Source of the DNA: Chytridium lagenaria
Taxonomy: Eukaryota; Chytridiomycota; Chytridiomycetes; Chytridiales; Chytridiaceae
NCBI GenBank assembly: GCA_025449115.1
Contig: JAHLKC010000090.1
Coordinates: forward strand, 1 to 64,000
Length of the DNA: 64,000 nt
Direction of reading: 5' to 3'
In this document: piece by piece, positions 1 through 12,823 of the stretch
Layout of the letters: every line of letters starts with the position of its first letter
How positions within the stretch are numbered: position 1 is the first letter of the stretch
The notes under the pieces: generated by a model
Seen by the model: only the letters and a program-made list of their open reading frames with translations
Databases searched by the model: none
What the model was told of the DNA's origin: nothing
Program-made: the position numbers and the translations under genes

Positions 1-155
1 CCTGGATCGATATCTGGCCATCCTGTTCTGTGCACATGAAGCCGTAGCCGGGAGTATCAAACCTTCTCCTATCAGTGGCCACTGGCAGTGGATTAGAATT
101 GGAATGACGCAGATGATAACGACGGCTGTATATCAGCCATACATACGTACCTCAT
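1..155 (-). CDS. 5' end of an unidentified minus-strand gene (partial)
   Basis: A possible first exon begins with an ATG at 153-155 and is interrupted after five bases by a strong donor (GTACGT). A candidate intron covers 69-150, with a CTAAT branch-like site and a TAG acceptor. The second exon then reads MRRRFDTPGYGFMCTEQDGQ and on to the left edge without a stop. To the right of the ATG the minus strand is pyrimidine-rich and stop-laden, as expected of a leader. I do not recognise the protein from the roughly 24 residues visible. The splice model is inferred only from consensus signals, so this could be chance. Confidence 0.22.
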
Positions 156-1131
156 GATGATTGGAGAATGGGATCAAAGTTATAGAATAAATGGGAGCGA
201 TGATCAGACAGAGTAGGTTACTTTAATGTGATCGATCCCAAACGAATGGAATACGTGGAATGAGTTGAAGTGAATGAGTGATGAATGAAGAATCCCACTG
301 GTGACAATGCCCACCACCACCAAACGAAGATAGTCCAATTTCAGGTAATTTAAATATGCAATATAGAAAAACATCAATAAATATTTATTTACCTTGGCTT
401 TACATTGAAGAGCAACAACGTCCGGAGTCTGGAACACAGAATCTAACAAGCTAGAGGATCTAATGCGCGTTACAAAATATCAGACAAAGAATAAATATAA
501 TCATCGCTTGGCCCGCAGAACGCTTGCCCCACCACCTACCCCATGGCCTCCTCGGGAATCAACTTCTTTTCCTTTGTTAGCTCCGAAACTCCCTCCTTGG
601 TTGAACTGAGTGTATTTTAACTTCTTTTTCTGTAAGTGTTGAGTCTGCAATTTGTACCCCGCTGTAGTCACCAAAGCTGTTTCAATAAATGCTATCACTT
701 AGACTTTGAGTATGATGAATGGTGGCCCCGTTGAAACAAACTTCGACGAATTTTTTCCAACAGAAAGGGCTCACTTTGCGGGATACTATGGATGGGATCA
801 TGGGATTTCCTTCTTCCGTCGGCAACAGCGGGTGAGATGCTGGATTAAGATAACTTCCAGAGTACCGGCCTAAGAGTAGCTCTGTCCGGCCTTATTGGCA
901 TGCATTCCTATTTTCATACCGGTATCTATGCAGATCAGTATCCTCAAATTTACACCAAGTACAACCGAAGTTTTCGTAATTTTACGTCTTGCAGTCAAGG
1001 TTTCTATCCCATATAACTGCATTTGCCACTCTTCGACGAGTGTGTCCTTGTTTTATCATCGCTGTCGAACACAAAAAAATTCATTTCTCCGAAAAATGAA
1101 CCTCACATATCGAGGCCCTCCTGCTAGTGGC
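156..1131. other. intergenic region, no supported gene
   Basis: This stretch lies between the leftmost minus-strand fragment and EMC1. Short ORFs on both strands show no family resemblance. It presumably holds the divergent promoters of its two neighbours. A glycine-rich minus-strand reading frame ends near 501, but nothing supports it as an exon. Confidence 0.4.
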
Positions 1132-4100
1132 ATGCTGCAACTGGCAATGGCCATTTGTCTCCGCTCTATACCCCCGATCAGGCCGGACAGCTTGAACTGG
1201 TGAGTATGCATTTTATCCCATCCGCCGGATTCTTTGACCACCAGATGCGTATGGGGTGCATCCAGTGCCACATGTGTTGTGCATTGTACAAGGAGCAGAG
1301 CAATACAATCTGGGTCGTCGATGTCGGATGGGATGATACATTGTTTATATCGCCTCCCTGATATGTATTGCGAGGAATGCTTTGTGGTGAAACGATTTTT
1401 GACCTTTCATATTGGTAAATGATCAGCACACGGCACTTTGTTGGAATCCCAAAGGGCTGTTTTCGATCCAGAGGAGCGATAAAAAAACGCATCTCTATGT
1501 TACGACCGGAGAAGAACGCGGGTAGCACTGCTAATCCCAAAGTCCTGGGAGATATTGGTGGGTTTTTCATGGTTCATACATACACCTTTGTACAGTGTCG
1601 CCTTTTGCATTTATATTGGCGCGGATAACTGATTACCAATGTTTTACCTATATAGTCTGGCGCCAAGTATTCCCCGAGGATGAGAATATCGTTGCTTTTG
1701 GCCAGGAAGATGCTTGTAAATTGACACCCTTTGATTTCCTACTTTTGTAATTGTTTTGTGACTAATTGACGTTGCCAGACGTTGTGACCACAACTTCAGC
1801 TGAGAAGGATCGCCTTCGCCGGTGGGATGCTACCTCTGGATACCTTCTCTGGGATGCTGAGCTTCCCAAACTCACTAATTCCGCTGGTCCTTCGGGCAGC
1901 TACGCTGTCGGATATGTCGCCTCTACAGGAACACAGAAAGACGTCATTGGTCTCAGCGGATACGGAGTTTTGAAGCGTTTTGGTGGATCTTCGGGGAAAA
2001 AAAACTTTGGGTGAAGCAAATGGACCAGACAAGGTAGGATTACCCAATGTCTTCGACGATTTCTCTTCCCGGCCTTTTAGACGATTTCTCTTCCCGGCCT
2101 TTTAGACGATTTCTCTTCCCGGCCTTATAGAGATACTTATGAAACGTTTTGAAGGAGTCATGCCAAGATGCTTGTTACCTCAAAGTCTGTTTTCGTACTT
2201 TCTCAAAATGGAGCTGCGGTGGAAGTCACTGAGGTGGATGTGCAGGATGGCAAAGTTCAGAGCACATTCCCTGTTACCAGTGCCAGGTCTTCGGAATCTA
2301 CATTTTTCCTTGCCGACTCTGCCGCTCCTCTCTAGTTTACACTGCTACAGATGGAAGCGTGCGTATTCTCTCTTTGTTGTCTAAGGACGTCCTTACCTTA
2401 AAGGCGAAGGTATGGTATTCTCTATTAGGCTAAAACTTAAATGTTTTCGAAAGGACGTTTTCGCTACTTCGACATCGGATCTCATTGCTACCCCTCTCCA
2501 CGCCACTGCCGATTCGGCCGAGTTTGTTCTTTCTTCCGGCGTGGAGTCTGAAATTTTTGCAATTAAGTCCGGCAAACCTCAAAAGATTGCAAAGTTGGCT
2601 TCGTCAAAGGTAAAATATTCAGTTTTTCTATGAATTTCGTGTATTATTTCGGACTGACTTTATCATTAGTCGTCTGAGACCTCTAAGTTCTCCGTTTCAG
2701 TGGATAATGTGGAGAAATTTGCTGCTCGTTTTCGCTCTGCACCAGGAGAGAAAGAGGGTCTTCTGGAGCTTGTTACCCTCTCCAGTGGCAAAGTTTTTGG
2801 ACCTTATGCTATTCCTATTAACCCTCGCTTCGGCTCTATTGAAAAGGTGGATGCTTCTAGCGCTAAGTTTCGTATTCATTGTAATTTTAGATTTTCCTTG
2901 AGGCCTCTTTTAAGGCGATGCTCAGCCTGGGTACAGGCTATTCGCTCTTACTTCTAGTGGAACTTTCTTTGCCGCAAAGGCGGATGAGACCCTGTGGAAT
3001 CGATATGAGTCTCTTTCTGATTCGGTAGGATCCGTCTTTGTAGACCTTCCCGAGTCTAGGTTGCTTTCCTTGGACCACGATGAGCTCAGTAAGTCTTTGC
3101 CAAGTTTCTATAATTTGTAATTTTTAGACCTTTATCTGACCCATTTTATCTAGACGAACCTGTACGTGATACTGAGGCTTTGAACCCTGTGTCGCGGTAC
3201 TTAAAGCGATGGGGTACCCACGTTCAGCAGCTTTCAAGCCTCATGGCCTCTCTCCCAGATACTCTGAAGAACGTTGCGGCTCTGCCTGCCTCTCTTTTTG
3301 CTCTCAAGAATTCGACTATTTTGAAGAGCACCGAGGTTATTCTTCAGAGGGATCGTTATGGTTTCAGGAAGCTTCTCATCTTTGGCTCCAAGTCTGGAAA
3401 TGTGGTTGCCGTTGAGACTGAGCATGGAAATGTTGCCTGGACCACTTACCTTCCGGGATTGAAGGTTAGGCAGGTTGAGAGCATCAGGAGTGGTGTTGTC
3501 AGGTTCCCCCCTCTCGTCGCTATCATTGCGGATAACGGAAAGGTTAGCTTCGATTTCTTCCTAGATGCCTCTTTTCTTGAAAATATTTTCTTTGACTCGC
3601 TGATGCCTATTAATAGGAAACGAGTTTCATTTACTTGAATGCTCTTACTGGAGAGTTTGCGGAAGAGAATGAAATGGTTGAGAAGCTTAGGATTTCTGGC
3701 GTTCCTGCACAAGTCATTAAGCTCCCTATTCAGGAGGAGAAGGACGGTCTTTTCCCTTTTGTTGCAGTTGACAAGAACCTGAAGGTAGAAGTCACGGTAG
3801 AATTTCTTTTTTAAAACGTGTCTGTACAGGTTACCGTTGTGCCTGATACACCTGAAGCTCATGCTGCCTTCAAGTCTATCATTTCCGACTTCTACTTTTA
3901 CTTGACTGAGGGTGTTGGTGCTGATGGAATCCACGGTTACTTTGTAACTGAGCTCGCGAAGGTACTCACATATATGTTTACAATTGTGAACCTTTTCCTC
4001 TTTCCCCCATAGAAACTTACTTTTTTTCATTTAAGGGTGTTTATGTGTCTAAGCCGGTTTGGGAGGTTAAATTTGGCGGGAATGAAAAGGTTGCGGCATT

Positions 4101-5410
4101 GGCTCCTCGCGACCTGAAAGGTAGGAGATTTAGTTTTCTCTTAAAAATCTAAATACTATAACAGAGAAAATCGCTTCCATGGGCCGGGTTCTTGGAAATC
4201 GTCAAGTGCTTTACAAGTACCTGAACCCCAACGTTCTTGCCGTGGCCACCGTCAGGGAGGCTGCTAAAACCACCAACCTTTACCTCTATCTGATTGACAC
4301 CGTCACTGGCTCGATCTTCCATCGGGCCGCTTTCCCCGGAGCAGGAAACATTAAAAAGGGAACCAATTCTATCTACTTGGCCCAGACTGAGCACAACGTT
4401 GTTTTGTCGTTCTATAATCACGGGCCTGATGCTGCTGAGACTATAGTCGAGCCTGAGGAGGACGTGATTGAAGATGAGGACACCATTGATAAGAAGAAGA
4501 AGAGGAAGCGGAAGGCTAAGAAAGTTTCTTCTGGGGCTCCCGATGTTAAGGGTCACGAGGTGGTTATTTTAGAGGTGTTTGAGAGTGTCAAACCTAACTC
4601 CAGGATGGACAGGTAATGGTTTTTTTAAATGATTCTTTTCACCTAGTGCTATTCTGACTTTTTCTTTGTATTAATATAAACGAATGCCAACGAATGCAGC
4701 AAAATTTACACGTCTTTCAGTGCACAGAGACCTCAGATTCTTTCCCAGTCTTATGTTTTCCCTATACCTATTAATGCTGTCGGATTTACTGACACTAAGG
4801 CTGGAATAACTACGAAAGAACTTTTGCGTAAGAGGTTTCCTATTTTTCATCGCGCATTAATAGCATAAGCATACAGCTAATTTGTTATATAGTCGGTCTT
4901 GAGACCAACCAGCTTTATGGCATCAACAAGCGCTTCCTCGATGTCCGCCGTCCTGTTGGAAGTCTGACCGCAGATGACAGGGAAGAAACTTTGGTTGCTT
5001 ACCGCCCCGTTCTTGATTACAACCCCCGCGATGTTGTCTCTTACAACCTTGATGTATGTTGTTCTCTTGTTTCTATTACTTGGCTAGTTTACCATGAGGC
5101 TTTGTCTAAAGCATTACTTTATAGGTTGCTGGCATCAAGACTATTGTCGCATCGCCATCAGAGATTGAGTCAACCTCTTTGGTTGCAGCTTACGGGCTTG
5201 ATTTGTTTGTCGCGAGGCGTTCGCCCTCCAAAGTGTTTGATGTGCTCAGCGAGGACTTTAACTACGCCAGCCTCATTTTGACTATCATTGTGCTTTTAAT
5301 CGGTATTCAAGTGGCGAAGTACTTCGTAAGCAAAAGTGCCTGTTATTTACATGTCCTAATTCTATCTCCCCTAGGCTGCTCGGAAACGACTCTTTGATCA
5401 GTGGATTTGA
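1132..5410 (+). CDS. EMC1: ER membrane protein complex subunit 1 (EMC1)
   Basis: EMC1 is the large lumenal beta-propeller subunit of the ER membrane protein insertase (EMC). A short hydrophobic signal peptide (MLQLAMAICL) leads into LYTPDQAGQLEL, the usual EMC1 N-terminus. PQQ-like propeller segments follow (VWRQVFPEDE near 1660; RDRYGFRKLLIFGSKSGNVV near 3350). The C-terminal DUF1620 region holds VLGNRQVLYKYLNPNVLAV (about 4190), AAYGLDLFVARRSPSKVFDV (5185) and one transmembrane helix (LILTIIVLLIGIQVAKYF), ending RKRLFDQWI. At least ten short introns are apparent. A lysine-rich insert (KKKKRKRKAKK, about 4490) sits in the C-terminal domain. The 5' half (1150-3000) changes frame several times within conserved segments, for example near 1475-1505, 1985-1995 and 2330. 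The in-frame ATG at 1096 is an alternative start. The family call is firm; the exon structure of the 5' half is not. Confidence 0.93.
2055..2129 (+). repeat. 3 x 25 bp tandem repeat inside an EMC1 intron
   Basis: The 25-base unit starting GACGATTTCTCTTCCCGGCC occurs three times head to tail (2055-2079, 2080-2104, 2105-2129). The third unit differs by one base, TTATA for TTTTA. It falls between EMC1 exons ending near 2035 and starting near 2170, so it is probably intronic. Confidence 0.95.
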
Positions 5411-5666
5411 GAAGGTTTTGGCGGGGCATGACGTTCTTTACATTGCAATCATCAGAATAATACATTGAGACTCTTATTGTTTTTGATAACGTATATGCAC
5501 GGCAGCAAGAGTTGTGGATGACATGGCAATCAGTGATGACCACTGCTGTGTTCAAAATCTGTAAACCACCGACTAAATCTATTTAATCATTCCCCTCTGA
5601 TAACGATCTCAGCAAAGCGAAAGCCCACTTGCAGCCATCATTTCAAAGCCTGCGGTATAGGCCATC

Positions 5667-8600
5667 ATGTCCGGCGCTTCATTGGTGTCATCAATCCTCA
5701 ATCACCACACGATAAAACCCAAACTGTTGCCCAAGTCGAACCATCCTACAAGAAGGCGAGCTGTTTTCGGAGTCTACTGGGGGTCCGCAAACCAACTGGG
5801 AAGCGATCAGACCTGTTGGAAGAGCGAAATCTTACAAAAAAAGGGGTCGTTTACCCATATTGAACAGGGTTGCTTTCAGCGAGCCACAGTCAACTGAGTC
5901 AACGTCAGATCCGAAGCCTTTGACCCGTAAGCCCAGTCGAGGACATCAAAGAAACATTTCTGCATCAGAGCCACAGCTTGGCGTGAAGCAGTCGGCGTTT
6001 GACGGGGCATACCGATATCGGCACACCAAAAGACGGTACAATATCCCTCATCACCAGTTAGACGACAATCCCAAAGAGTTTCTTATGCACCTTCAAAGAG
6101 GCCTAGCAATGAGAGTATAGCGATATCAGGCGGGAGTCGCAGTTCGATGGGGCGTCTTTTTTTGGTGAACGCGATAATGGCATGGTGGAGAAGCCGACGA
6201 TTCATTTATACCCACGAAAGTCTATCGTCACTTCGGCTTCTCTACGCGATATTGCTTCAAAGGTTGTCGCGACCGGTGGGAAGGTATCAGAGGAAACTTC
6301 CAGGGTGTTAGTAATGGCTCGTTATCAAGGCGCGTTTAGCATGAAGGTCGGTACGAGTGGTATGTCTAAGACGAGAAGTTCTTGGAGCGTGAAGTCAAAG
6401 AGTGCAAATGTTATTGCAGGGGTGGTGTCGAGCCGGAGCTTTGGGAGTATTCGCATGCTGTCGGAGCCGCAGAAGTTGCCAGAGGCCACGGAATCTGAGC
6501 CATGGGAACATGAAATAGATGAAAGAGGAGAAGAGAGGTATGCTGACGTGGATGGTAGTCTGATGTCACTGGGGCAAGGTTTCTTTTCTTGCTAAATGAC
6601 TTGTGCTGATGATTAATAGATGTAACTTATAAATTAAGTGTGGAAACAAAGCCAGAGCTGAAGCCGGAATTAAAGTCGGAGCTGGCGATTCCGGTGCAAG
6701 AGGAACAGCCCAGACCTGTTTCGACGGTTGGACCAATAGATGATAGTTATAGAGACAACCCCGACTATTACGAGTATCTGTTGCTCTGTCAACGTCATGC
6801 AAGTTCAAACTTTATTCAAAAGATCGATTCTTCTGAGGTCGTTTACGGACCTCAAGAAACCGTGGTCAAAGTCATCGGTCCATATGTTCTCGGCGACCAG
6901 ATAGGAAAGGGAGCATTTGGAAAAGTTAAGGAAGGCCTTTGTACAGATACTTTGCAGCGTGTTGCTGTGAAGATTATTAATAAGAAGAGACTTCGTAAAA
7001 TGCAAAATGGAATAGAAAATGTTTTGAGGTAAGTTGCCGCGGCAAAATGATCTCCGGACCTTCACTTTCTCACCTCCTTCGGGTTTCAGGGAAATCAAGC
7101 TGTTGAGAAGAATGAAGCATCCCAATGTAATCACCCTTATTGATGTATATTGCAAAGTAGAGGATGATGAAGGAAACGTCGGGATATTTAACTGGTTCTC
7201 TGGCATCGAAGATGAGCCCATCACGTGGACATATGATGATGGAACAGAAGCGGATAAGAAGGTTCAAATATTGAAGTGGTTTTTAATCTTTGAATACTGC
7301 CCATGTTCCCTGCAAACTTTGCTAGAACAGGCAGAAGGAGCAAAAGTGGATGTACGCCTTGCCAATAAGTTAGGATGATGATAGATTGTGTTATTTAACT
7401 TTAACAAGATTCTTCTCGCAACTGATTGAGGGATTAGAGTATTTACATTCCTTGGGTATTATCCGTAAGTTTGTGCGAGACAGTTCTTATTTATGACATC
7501 ATACAGATCGCGATATTAAGCCCGGAAACATGCTGATTACTCCCGATGGTGTTGTAAAGCTTGCAGACTTTGGTGTTGCCGAGGTAAATGTTTATAGACG
7601 CACTACAATATCTTATTTGCGTGATATAGCAATTCTCAATGTACGAAGCTGGAGACTTAATGTCACAAGCCTTTGCGGGAACGCATCAATTTTTGTCTCC
7701 GGAGATCGCGGAGGGAGCATCCGAATTCCTCGGTGATAAAGGTAGCGCTGCAGTATTAATTTTTTTCTCAAGTTAACTCAACACTAGTGGACATATGGGC
7801 TTGTGGGGTAACTTTGTAAGATTTAAGAATCACCGGCTTTTTTAATTTACATTACACCAATAGGTATAATATGCTGACAGGAAAATACCCATTTGAGTTT
7901 GATGAAGACGGAAACCTTTTGGCGCTGTATGAAAGAATTGTTGCTGGAGTGTATCCTATACCTGATGATTTTGACGGAAACTTGAAAGATTTAATACAGG
8001 GTAAAGCCTATACAATTTATGACTCTAACTCTATGATAAGGCATGCTGACGAAAGATCCGAGGAAACGACTAAACTTGAAGCAAATAAAGAAACACCATG
8101 GACCCTATCTTCAATATCATCAGGCTACAAACAATTACCTATTCTAAGCTATCCAATCTCCGAAGCCGAAAGCCCATCCACTCCAACTTCACCTCTCAGA
8201 AATAACAACAATCATCACCACTCCGAACGCGTTAGAGCCCCTAAACCCCCTCCCCATATTACACCCTGCGAAACAACCATGATTCCATACTTGCAAGAAC
8301 TTTATGCAGAGGAGATTGAGGATGAGATCACTGAGAACGGATATCTCAGCGAAATGGCAGGTGAAGTCATTCCTGCAAATGGTGAGTGTTTTTTTTTCTC
8401 TTGCTTTGTACTAGGGAAAAGCCTACAGCTGTTCCTTTTTTTGAAGAAGAAGAAAAAGGAGTGGTCCCATCTAATGAAGTCCTATCTCATTCACAATGCC
8501 TTCCCTGCAAACCCTCCAAACGCCATGGCCGTGTGTCGCCTCAACCAGATCGCAAGGTAAAAAAATTGTTTCCTTGTACAAAAACGTTGTAATTCTAAAC

Positions 8601-8808
8601 TCTTTACTGAAAGTCTTCGCGCAAGTTTGGTCGCAGGAAGGCTAAAGGACTTAAGAAATTCTTTAGCAAGCTGTTCCACTCGCATAGTTCGATAGATCCG
8701 GATTCAGCCACCACATCTCCCACCCACGATTCCAAAAAGGATTCAAATGCAAATGAGTCCAGTAAACGCTCGCGGTCGCCATCACGGTCGCTGCTTTCCC
8801 CGAAATAA
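5667..8808 (+). CDS. STK11: LKB1/STK11-type serine/threonine kinase
   Basis: This is a master upstream kinase that, in its family, activates AMPK-like kinases by T-loop phosphorylation. A low-complexity basic N-terminal part of roughly 300 residues precedes the LKB1-specific lead-in ([14 protein letters not shown], about 6815). The kinase domain follows: glycine loop [11 protein letters not shown], lysine in [13 protein letters not shown], the LKB1-like [26 protein letters not shown] (about 7507), DFGVAE (about 7570) and [11 protein letters not shown] (about 7700). [11 protein letters not shown] segment near 8040 closes the domain. The tail has MIPYLQELY (about 8280), matching the conserved VPYLEDLHG of animal LKB1, then an acidic stretch and a basic C-terminus ([15 protein letters not shown]). 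The loop between NVITLIDVY and LIFEYC carries about 35 extra residues. The frame shifts once near 8095. The start is the first ATG of the open frame and is not certain. Confidence 0.9.
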
Positions 8809-9041
8809 AAGTTGGGACATAATCAGCCCATTCTCGTATACAACATGATCAATGCGCTATCGCTATTTTTACTCTCTTTGTACATGCTTATATTCTCCCG
8901 TGTTCGAGGAGCTGCTTCAGCAACTTCTCTTGGCAGATCGAATTCCTCCCCACCTTGGACAACCTTGATCCTCCCCGCGAACCAGATTCAACGTCCTCTC
9001 AAATATAAAAGGCACTGACAATTCCAACTTTCGGCCAAAAG

Positions 9042-11176
9042 CATGTCTCGAGCCATTCTGTGGTTTCGCCTCAACCTTAGGCTTCACGACAACGAGGCCC
9101 TTATCCAGGCCGTTAAGTCTAATCCTAAAGCCCTCTTTCCTGTCTTTACCATCGACCCCCACTATGCCGTAAAGGTGCGCGTCGGTATTCGTCGATGGCA
9201 GTTCCTGTAAGTCAACAAATCTCGAAGTAAGCGCATCATTCAACTGTTCTAGTCTAGAAACTTTGGAGGACCTCGACAAATCCCTCAGAAGCATTGGATC
9301 GAGGCTCATTGTATGTCGCGGTAACCCTATGGAGTTGTTCCCGCAACTCGTTACAGAATGGAGCATCACACATCTTTTCATGATGAGTGAGAACCAAGGA
9401 GGTTGGTCGGTCGAGCGAGATGCATCCCTATGCGACATGATGGAGAAATTGGGAGTAAAGACACTTATAACCGAAGGCCATAATCTGTATTCCCTTACAA
9501 AGATTGTTGAGCTTAATAAGGGAAAGCCTCCACTCACGTACACGTCTTTCCTTTCGGTAAGGATTTTACTCCAAACCTCCACTCATACTCTGTAGGTTAT
9601 CAAAAAGCTTCCACAGCCTGCAGCTTCAGCCCCTGCTCCTACTGAGCTCCCGCCAGTTGACCAACCATGCCTTAACGGTTCTCTTAAGGACGTAATGCTC
9701 GATACAACAGTAGGGGATCACGTCAATCACCGTGACCCGATCAACGTGGAGCAACGCGAAGTCATGTTTAAACGAATGGCAGGGCCGAATGGCAACTTTG
9801 ACGTTCCTAAAATAATAGAGTTTGGTTTTCAGACGCTCCCTATTGAAGATCAAAGTCCACACAGAGGTGGAGAAACTGAAGCGTTGAAACGGCTTACGGC
9901 CTATATGGCTCAGAAGGACAAGGTGGCAAAGGTATTTATCCACATAATTTTTACTGTGTTTACACTTTTATACAGTTTGAAAAACCCAAGACATCGCCTG
10001 CTGCCTTCAACCCTGCCGATACGACCGTTTTGAGCCCGTACCTTAAGGTAAAACCTTTTCATCATTGATATGTTTTTACTAAATTGTAAGTTCGGAGCGC
10101 TTTCATGCCGATTGTTTTACCACAATATCATGGAAATTTATCTACAAAAGCTAAAGCATTCTCAACCGCCGGTATCGCTACTTGGTCAGGTACACATTTT
10201 ACTATGTTAAAATTTAGCTGACTTTCTAAAAGCTTTTATGGCGAGACTTTTACTACGTTATTGCATACCATACTCCCAATTACCACAAAATGCAAGGGAA
10301 TTCGGTATGCCTACAGATCGATTGGTGGTGTAGAGAGGGGTCCGTTGATCCGGAAAATGAAACTGCGACGAAGAATCTTGTAGCGTGGTCTGAAGCTCGA
10401 ACAGGTATAAATTTTGTTGAATTTTTTGTCGGTAAGTCTTACATAATGTTTTGCAGGGTATCCCTGGATTGATGCAATTATGACACAATTGAGAAAGGAA
10501 GGTTGGATTCACCATCTAGCGAGACATTCTACCGCATGTTTTTTGACGCGAGGAGGTAGGTGATCATTGTAGTCGTTTTGACCCTGATTGGCCATATTCT
10601 TTGATACGAAGATCTTTTTATATCATGGGAGCGTGGGGCAGAGGTGGGGCATGCCTTTTAAACCTTGTTAAAAATGTAAAGGTGTTTGAGGAACTCCTTT
10701 TAGACCACGATCCTGCGCTCATATCGGCAATTGGCTTTGGCTAAGCGCCAGCGCTTATTTCCACCAATACTATCGTGTGTATTCGCCGTCGCATTTGGAA
10801 AAAAGTACGACAAGACTGGAAAGGTACGTTTAGAATATAAAGCTGAAAAAATCTTACCTTTGGCTCAGTATATCCGCAAATATGTTCCAGTTCTCAGAAA
10901 TTACCCACAGAGTATATATTTGGTACGTGTCGTTCTCCGTATATCCATGAGTTTATTCTTTAGAACCATGGCTTGCACCTCCCAGCGTCCTGAAGCAGCC
11001 GGCATCGTGCTCGGCGAAAATTACCCGCATCCCATCGTTGATCACAATTTGTGAGTAAGACAAATATGCGCAGATTGAAAATTGCGTACGCCGAAGGCAT
11101 TAAGGGGGGCCCAGGTCTTCCATCTACTGTTCATGAGCTGGAAAATGAGGCAGTGATGGAGGTTGAGGAGATGTAG
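9042..11176 (+). CDS. (6-4) photolyase / animal-type cryptochrome
   Basis: This is an FAD-binding blue-light flavoprotein that in this subfamily repairs (6-4) UV photoproducts. It begins [20 protein letters not shown], the Rossmann-like N-terminal antenna domain. The FAD domain has [20 protein letters not shown] (about 10230), [17 protein letters not shown] (about 10455) and [18 protein letters not shown]. The two histidines of HHLARH are those used by (6-4) photolyases. Then come [20 protein letters not shown] (about 10722) and [13 protein letters not shown]. The end reads [10 protein letters not shown] followed by a short acidic tail. Plant UVR3-like (6-4) enzymes share the GNW.WLS and SFGKKYD features. 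About nine short introns are present. Frame corrections are needed near 10720 and 10785. Repair versus photoreceptor function cannot be decided from sequence alone. Confidence 0.93.
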
Positions 11177-11656
11177 AGTCGGAGGATGAGAAGGGATGGA
11201 AAGGGGAAGAGGAAGGCGAAGGCGAAAGAGAATGCGACGAAGAAGGCAAAGACAAAAAGTGAGAATCTTTATAGGGGAGGAAAGATACTCTGGTGTTTAT
11301 GCCAATGTATGCATGAAATTTTATTTGAAGGGGGTTGAGGTTGTATGCTTTTTTATAGCGAGAGTAAATATGTATTTATCCAATTCTATGAATCTTTTCT
11401 ATTACGCGAGTTTGTGCGTGTGTGTTGCGATGTATATACGTATATATCTATCAAAAGTTGGGGTATGGCTTCGGAGATAGTGACAACAGCAATAAAAAAA
11501 GAAAATGTAAAAGGTCCTCGAAAATATATATTTATTTACATTTGTGAAGCAAATTAAGAAACCATCATTCGTTGATGAAGTTTGAGGGGAAACATTAAGC
11601 ATGCGGCGGTAAAAGGAAAGGATGAAGACATGTGATGGATCAAAGCAAAAATCTCC
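11177..11656. other. intergenic region between convergent genes
   Basis: This is a purine-rich (GAAGAGGAAGGCGAAGGCG-type) then AT-rich 480 bp stretch between the ends of the photolyase and Aven genes. It presumably contains both 3' untranslated regions. No gene is supported. Confidence 0.5.
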
Positions 11657-12823
11657 TCATTTGCTCAACATATCATCTAACCAATCCAGATCATCCTTCT
11701 CCGCAGTCTGCGCTTTACCCGTGGCTGCCTTCAATTTCGAGGCCGGCGCAATTGAGGGTATGTCTTCAATAAACATTAGACAAACAAGGGTGGAAACATA
11801 TTGGGATTTTTAAAAGAATCTAACCTTTATCGTCATTGAAAAGGAATGCATCTGCATCATCCACTATTGCTGGTTTCCTTGCTATATTTTTGTTGATAGG
11901 AGTTGCGGTCTTTGGTGGAGGTATTGTGGGCTTCGTGGGTGACGTGAGGAAATCATCTATGTCATCCGCTTTTATCGTCTGGACTCTGTGATAGGTTTTG
12001 GTGGTCGAGAAGTGCTTTTGCTTGGTGCTTGAAAAATCGCGTTAGATTTCAATAAACATGCTGCAATGTACATTTCGATGGTACTGTTGTCTTGGAAGTT
12101 CCCCTTTCCCATCATCCTCGGCACTATACTCCCACGTATCCAAAAACGCATCCTTTTTCTTCATAGGAACTTTAACAACACTCTCCCCATTCAAAAGCTT
12201 CCAAAATCAGCAACATAAAATAGTTGGAGTAAACCTCAGGGAATTCCGATAAATCAATCCCGTAACGCACGTCAACGGGGAGTTGTACATGACAGTCTCC
12301 AACGCCTCTATGTCGAGCTTAAAGAGATCATCAAAAGCAGATGCCTTACAAAGGTTTCAACATGTGAAATATATAAAGGGGTCTACCTCTGTAGAATCGT
12401 CGCCTTCGAACCAGTCTTTTTCAGCGGAAAAACGAAAGTAGGAGGATGCATCCTTTTTCTCAGCTGTTTTAAGGTAAATCTAAGGAGGGCATTAACTGAG
12501 TACCTGACTGCTTGACGAGGTTTGCGAGTTTCTGCGCCTCCCTAGCCTCCTTCTCCTCTTCTTCCAACTCCTCTAAAGAAGTGTTAACGCAAAGTCAATA
12601 TCGATTTTTCAATACCGTCATCCCCAGGTTCCTCATATCGAAACGCATTACTCGTCAGTTTCCGTCTCGCCCATTTCGACCTTCCCTCAGCATCCACCTC
12701 TTTTGCTTCATCACTGGATTCATCATCAGGTTTCTGAGGAGGCCGGGAAGATGGCGGTTGGGGTGCGGCGTTTTTTGACTTCCATTTACGGGCGGCTTTG
12801 GCCTTGTGTGGGTCGAATTTCAT
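11657..12823 (-). CDS. Aven-family protein (cell-death regulator homologue)
   Basis: The protein starts MKFDPHKAKAARKWKSKN at 12821-12823. Three conserved Aven segments occur in order: WARRKLTSNAFRYEEPGDD (compare SKRKIVSNWDRYQ in animal Aven), SSYFRFSAEKDWFEGDDS (compare FSQFRFAEEKEWDSE) and a C-terminal KDDLDWLDDMLSK (compare ELEDWLDSMIS). Between the first two lies an acidic helix (ELEEEEKEAREAQKLANLVK) after a roughly 45 nt intron. In animals Aven inhibits Apaf-1/caspase activation, activates ATM and binds RNA G-quadruplexes; animal Aven has an N-terminal RGG region that is absent here. The role in a fungus without animal-type caspases is unknown. A start at 12898, overlapping the next gene's first codon, is possible but the added residues are not conserved-looking. 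The last exon, ending at 11657, is clear. Confidence 0.72.

Noticed and set aside
8917..9582. 221-codon minus-strand ORF
   Set aside because: It is antisense to conserved photolyase exons and has no protein-like motifs.
11196..11480. Arg-rich ORF after the photolyase
   Set aside because: The Arg run comes from a purine repeat in the 3' region, and the remainder is AT-driven.
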